Source: an uncultured Lentisphaeria bacterium | GTDB taxonomy: Bacteria; Verrucomicrobiota; Lentisphaeria; Victivallales; UBA1829 | Direction of reading: 5' to 3' | DNA: 64,000 nt | NCBI GenBank assembly: GCA_949282305.1 | Contig: CASDPB010000040.1 | Span: 62,001-126,000, forward strand | Shown: positions 60,892 through 64,000 of the stretch, in pieces | How the letters are laid out: the number at the start of each line of letters is the position of its first letter | Numbering within the stretch: the first letter of the stretch is position 1 | Notes under the pieces: generated by a model | Told to the model about the DNA's origin: nothing | The model's input: only the letters and a program-made list of their open reading frames with translations | Database searches by the model: none | Made by a program: the position numbers and the translations under genes

Positions 60892-62208
60892 ATGAAAGCA
60901 ACATTGCAAAACGTATCGGAGCCGAACCTGTTCAGGGACACGTTTTCCTATGACAGAATTCCAAGTATCAGACTTGGCAACGAAACCGTACCCATGCGCA
61001 TTCCGGAAAAAATCTGGATTACGGACACCACATTCCGGGACGGGCAGCAGTCACGGCCGCCCTACACGGTGGAGCAGATCGTCCGGATCTTCAAATTCAT
61101 GCACAGGATCAGCGGAAAACACGGGCTCATCCGGCAAAGCGAATTCTTCCTGTACAGCCCCAATGACCGTGCCGCCGTCGAGGCATGTCTGGAACTCGGT
61201 TACGAATTTCCTGAAGTAACGGCATGGATCCGCGCGGCAAAAACAGATTTTGAACTGGTAAAATCATTCGGACTCAAGGAAACCGGCATTCTGACCTCCT
61301 GTTCCGACTATCATATTTTTTTGAAACTCAAGAAGAACCGCAGGCAGACTCTTGATTCCTACAAGGAGATTGTCTCCGCCGCACTGGAAAACGGCATCCG
61401 GCCGCGATGCCATCTGGAGGATCTCACGCGCGCCGATCTTTACGGATTTGTCCTGCCCATGATCAATGAGCTGAACGAACTCTGCAAAGGCAGTGGTAAA
61501 ACGGTCAAAATCCGGCTCTGCGACACTATGGGATACGGGCTTCCGTTTCCGAATGCGGAACCGCCGCGCGGAATTCCCGCAATCATCAAGGCGATTCTGG
61601 ACGAGACGGACACCCGTTCCGAGGATCTTGAATGGCATGGGCACAACGACTTCCACAAGGTGCTTGCAAATGGTGTCTGCGCATGGATTTACGGATGTTC
61701 CGCAGTCAACGGCACATTCCTCGGTTTCGGGGAACGCACCGGCAACCCGCCTGTGGAGGGACTCGTTTTCGACTGGATGGGAATCACCGGAATTCACGAC
61801 GGAATCGATACGACCGCCATCACCGATATGGCGGAGTTCTTCCGCAATGAAATCAACTATCCGATTCCTGCAAACTATCCCTTCGTCGGAACGGATTTCA
61901 ACACAACCCGTGCGGGAATCCATGCGGACGGTCTGACAAAAAACGAGGAGATCTACAACATCTTTGATACGGAAAGATATTTGAAACGTCCCTGCAAGGT
62001 CGCGATCACCAATACTTCCGGGCTTGCCGGTGTTGCCTACTGGATTCAGTCGAACATTCCGAAAGGAATCGACATCCGCAAGGACAATCCGGGAATCGTC
62101 ACGATCAAGAACTGGATTGACGAAGAATACAGGAAGGGCAGAACAACCACGATCAGCGAGGAAGAAATGTTCAGGCTGGTCAAAGAATACATGCCGGAGC
62201 TGTTCTGA
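60892..62208 (+). CDS. Probable citrate (Re)-synthase (DRE-TIM metallolyase family)
   Basis: The 438-residue protein has the aldol-type DRE-TIM core: ITDTTFRDGQQSRPPYTVEQI at the start, LEWHGHNDFHKVLANG with the metal His pair, and GCSAVNGTFLGFGERTGNPPVEG. RDGQQ in place of the RDGEQ of isopropylmalate and homocitrate synthases, with RQSEFFLYSPNDR after it, matches the Re-face citrate synthases of anaerobes such as Clostridium kluyveri, as recalled from family alignments. It should join acetyl-CoA and oxaloacetate. The ATG at 60892 has CGGGAGG 7 nt ahead. Homocitrate or isopropylmalate synthase are the alternatives. Confidence 0.65.
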   Translation: MKATLQNVSEPNLFRDTFSYDRIPSIRLGNETVPMRIPEKIWITDTTFRDGQQSRPPYTVEQIVRIFKFMHRISGKHGLIRQSEFFLYSPNDRAAVEACLELGYEFPEVTAWIRAAKTDFELVKSFGLKETGILTSCSDYHIFLKLKKNRRQTLDSYKEIVSAALENGIRPRCHLEDLTRADLYGFVLPMINELNELCKGSGKTVKIRLCDTMGYGLPFPNAEPPRGIPAIIKAILDETDTRSEDLEWHGHNDFHKVLANGVCAWIYGCSAVNGTFLGFGERTGNPPVEGLVFDWMGITGIHDGIDTTAITDMAEFFRNEINYPIPANYPFVGTDFNTTRAGIHADGLTKNEEIYNIFDTERYLKRPCKVAITNTSGLAGVAYWIQSNIPKGIDIRKDNPGIVTIKNWIDEEYRKGRTTTISEEEMFRLVKEYMPELF

Positions 62209-62488
62209 CGGCGGAATCTCCGGGCGGGAAAGAGGCGAAATGACGAAGATCACGTACCGCATGATGCTGATTGAGAACCTGCTGCGGGGCGACTGCACAG
62301 GTCGGGCACCGGAGGCGGAAGCCTTCCCGCGGAAAAGTTTTCGCCGTTGACCGGTTCGGAGCGCTCCGGACAGAAGATCCGCACTTCGCACGACCGGCGG
62401 ATTCCCGCCGGGACGCAGCAGGGGATGGGGTCTTGACGCAGGGGGATATGAAGCCCAATGGAATAAAAACAGGATGCAATGAAATACC
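62209..62488 (+). other. Gap with a doubtful 36-codon frame
   Basis: Between the Re-synthase-like gene and dgt one frame (62239-62350) starts at an ATG preceded by GGGAAAGAGG. The product MTKITYRMMLIENLL... has no recognised feature. It is listed as doubtful; no other gene or RNA was seen. Confidence 0.25.
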
Positions 62489-63670
62489 ATGATAAGGGAA
62501 CTGGAAGATCAGCATAATCTGGAAAGAGCGGAGCTGGCGCCCTATGCCACGCACAGTATCAGCACACGCGGGCGGCGCCATCCCGAAAAAATACATCCGT
62601 TCCGCACCGATTTCCAGCGTGACCGCGACCGGATTCTGCACAGTCATGCGTTCCGCCGTCTGGAATATAAGACGCAGGTTTTCCTGAGCGGAAGCGGCGA
62701 TCATTACCGGACGCGTCTTACGCATACCATTGAAGTTGCGGCAATCGCCCGTACCATTGCCCGTTCTCTGAAGCTCAATGAGGATCTTACCGAAACCATC
62801 GCTCTTGCCCATGACCTCGGGCATACTCCATTCGGTCATGCCGGAGAACGCGCTCTCCACAGGATCATGTTCGATTACGGCGGATTCGACCACAATCTGC
62901 AGGCGCTCCGCATCGTGGACGAACTGGAGGTCAAATATCCGGAATACGATGGAATCAACCTGACATGGGAAGTGCGTGCGGGGCTGATTAAGCACAGAAT
63001 TGATCATGAGGGGAAACGAGCCGAACTGGACGGGGAGATTCTGCCGCTGATGCCGGCGCTTGAAGCGCAGGTGGCAGACGTTGCCGACGACCTGACCTAC
63101 TACGGGCATGACGTGGACGACGGTCTGGACTCGGGGCTGATTACCCCCGATATGCTTGAGGAGGTCGAACTCTGGCGCAGGGTCTCGGAAAAAGCCTGTG
63201 CCTACGGGCTTGCGAAAGGAGAGGAGCGTTTCGCCGCATTCACGGTGCGCTGCCTGATTGATGCAATGGTCGGAGATGTCATTCGCCACTCCAATGCGAA
63301 TCTCGAAAAGGCGGCGCCGAAATCAGCGGCGGATGTGGAAAATCTGCAGGACAGACTCATTTCCTTCAGTCCGGAATTTGAACCGCTTACCAGAGAACTG
63401 CGCGATTTTCTCTATCACAATCTCTATTTCCACCCAGAACTGAAGAAGCTGAATGAACTTTCGTTCAACCGGATGGGCCATATGTTCCGCATCTATCTGG
63501 CACACCCTGAACTCATGGGGAGAACGGCGCAGACCCGCATCCGGAAGGATGGCGTCGCACGCGCGGCGGCGGATTATATCGCCGGCATGACGGACCGGTT
63601 CGCGGAAAAGGAATACAAACATCTGATTACGGAACAACAGGAGCAGGGAATTCCGCATGGCAATCCATGA
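62489..63670 (+). CDS. dgt: Deoxyguanosinetriphosphate triphosphohydrolase-like protein
   Basis: The 393-residue HD-domain protein has RDRDRILHSHAFRRLEYKTQVF, RTRLTHTIEVAAIAR and LAHDLGHTPFGHAGERAL, the metal-binding HD set of dNTP triphosphohydrolases. It breaks dGTP (or other dNTPs) to nucleoside and tripolyphosphate, lowering pools or protecting from errors. It belongs to the shorter type 2 subfamily, not E. coli Dgt. It overlaps the next gene by 14 bp. Confidence 0.92.
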   Translation: MIRELEDQHNLERAELAPYATHSISTRGRRHPEKIHPFRTDFQRDRDRILHSHAFRRLEYKTQVFLSGSGDHYRTRLTHTIEVAAIARTIARSLKLNEDLTETIALAHDLGHTPFGHAGERALHRIMFDYGGFDHNLQALRIVDELEVKYPEYDGINLTWEVRAGLIKHRIDHEGKRAELDGEILPLMPALEAQVADVADDLTYYGHDVDDGLDSGLITPDMLEEVELWRRVSEKACAYGLAKGEERFAAFTVRCLIDAMVGDVIRHSNANLEKAAPKSAADVENLQDRLISFSPEFEPLTRELRDFLYHNLYFHPELKKLNELSFNRMGHMFRIYLAHPELMGRTAQTRIRKDGVARAAADYIAGMTDRFAEKEYKHLITEQQEQGIPHGNP

Positions 63671-64000
63671 AGAAAAAGTGATCTCCCCCTGGCTGACGGT
63701 CCTGATTCTGGCGGCGGCATTCATCATTGCCTATCCGTTCTGGGATCTCGGGCTGCGCGAACTCTTCCGTGAAGAAGGGGATTACGCCGCGATTGCGAAC
63801 GAGATTGCCTCTTTTCCGCCTTCCACACTCGCACACGGAGAACTGATGCCGTACACCTATCCATTGTATCCGCTTCTGGCGAAAGGACTTTCCTCGCTCG
63901 GATTCACGATGGAATTTTCGCTTCGCTTCCTCTCGGTTTTTTCGCTGGCAATTCTGACGGTGGTCGTTGGAATTGCCTGTTACAGCATGAGGGGAATTCA
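63657..64000 (+). CDS. GT-C glycosyltransferase (ArnT/family 39-like), 5' part only
   Basis: A reading frame opens at ATG 63657, inside the end of dgt, and runs past the window (114 codons seen). One hydrophobic segment (residues 12-30) is followed by REEGDYAAIANEIASFP, the acidic loop of ArnT-like enzymes, which transfer sugars from polyprenyl phosphate. A second membrane segment begins near 90. The 4-amino-arabinose transferase ArnT is the nearest known relative, but the target is unclear from the part seen. Confidence 0.8.
   Translation, partial: MAIHEEKVISPWLTVLILAAAFIIAYPFWDLGLRELFREEGDYAAIANEIASFPPSTLAHGELMPYTYPLYPLLAKGLSSLGFTMEFSLRFLSVFSLAILTVVVGIACYSMRGI

Noticed and set aside
61264-62490. 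Minus-strand frame of 408 codons
   Set aside because: Antisense to the Re-citrate synthase gene.

Overview
The window most likely comes from an anaerobic Lentisphaeria or other PVC-group bacterium, close to Victivallis. This is inferred from gene content only. It encodes a prepilin-like protein with an [10 protein letters not shown]-terminus and an H-X9-DG motif beside a LacI regulator and a secreted beta-helix protein. It also carries a heparinase-like enzyme, a GH20 enzyme, a probable citrate (Re)-synthase and YidC with a Gram-negative-type periplasmic domain. There is no rRNA, prophage or CRISPR array. One tRNA, tRNA-Arg(CCG), is present.

Layout. Positions 1-6602 (minus strand) hold a surface-polysaccharide cluster: membrane-anchored substrate-binding protein, GT-C glycosyltransferase, ABC exporter (Wzm/Wzt) and a truncated radical SAM gene. 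A four-helix-bundle gene flanked by heptamer arrays sits between wzm and wzt. Positions 6794-20773 hold a GT2, RodZ-like and FtsK proteins, an MscS channel, a family-4 uracil-DNA glycosylase, and scattered enzymes including a thioester-reductase-like SDR, an esterase, a FAH-family protein, an ALDH and a peptide-arginase-like UPF0489 protein. Positions 21106-28053 hold two secreted GFQ-repeat paralogues, a GT4, argS, manA and pyk. Positions 28094-34079 are glycan-related: a deacetylase, then a LacI/prepilin/beta-helix operon whose promoter is bracketed by two copies of the same palindrome. Positions 34268-38155 hold four genes joined by ATGA overlaps: two FAD oxidoreductases of GlpA/GlpB type, DUF1667 and a HAD phosphatase.

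Positions 38210-43011 hold a dicarboxylate-type symporter, a zinc ribbon/DUF2752 pair, a heparinase-like protein and an orphan adenine methyltransferase. Positions 43085-49895 are housekeeping: rpmH-rnpA-yidD-yidC-khpB on the minus strand and rpsP-khpA-trmD-rplS-rnhB on the plus strand. trmD appears to start at CTG and rimM is absent from the cluster. Positions 49846-64000 hold another GT-C, a GH20/NagA-like pair with an operator-like palindrome, an ArsC/Spx-like protein, enolase, ArfB, an AraC regulator divergent from an isomerase/oxidoreductase pair, tRNA-Arg, a 114-bp imperfect palindrome, citrate (Re)-synthase, dGTPase and a truncated GT-C.

Recurring themes are polysaccharide export (three GT-C proteins, GT2, GT4, Wzm/Wzt) and glycan breakdown (deacetylase, beta-helix, heparinase-like, GH20, NagA-like), with LacI- and AraC-type regulators beside catabolic genes. 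Many promoters read as TTGNNN, about 17 bp, then TATATT or TATAAT, so sigma-70-type promoters are readable by eye. Long open frames antisense to real genes are common and were left out.
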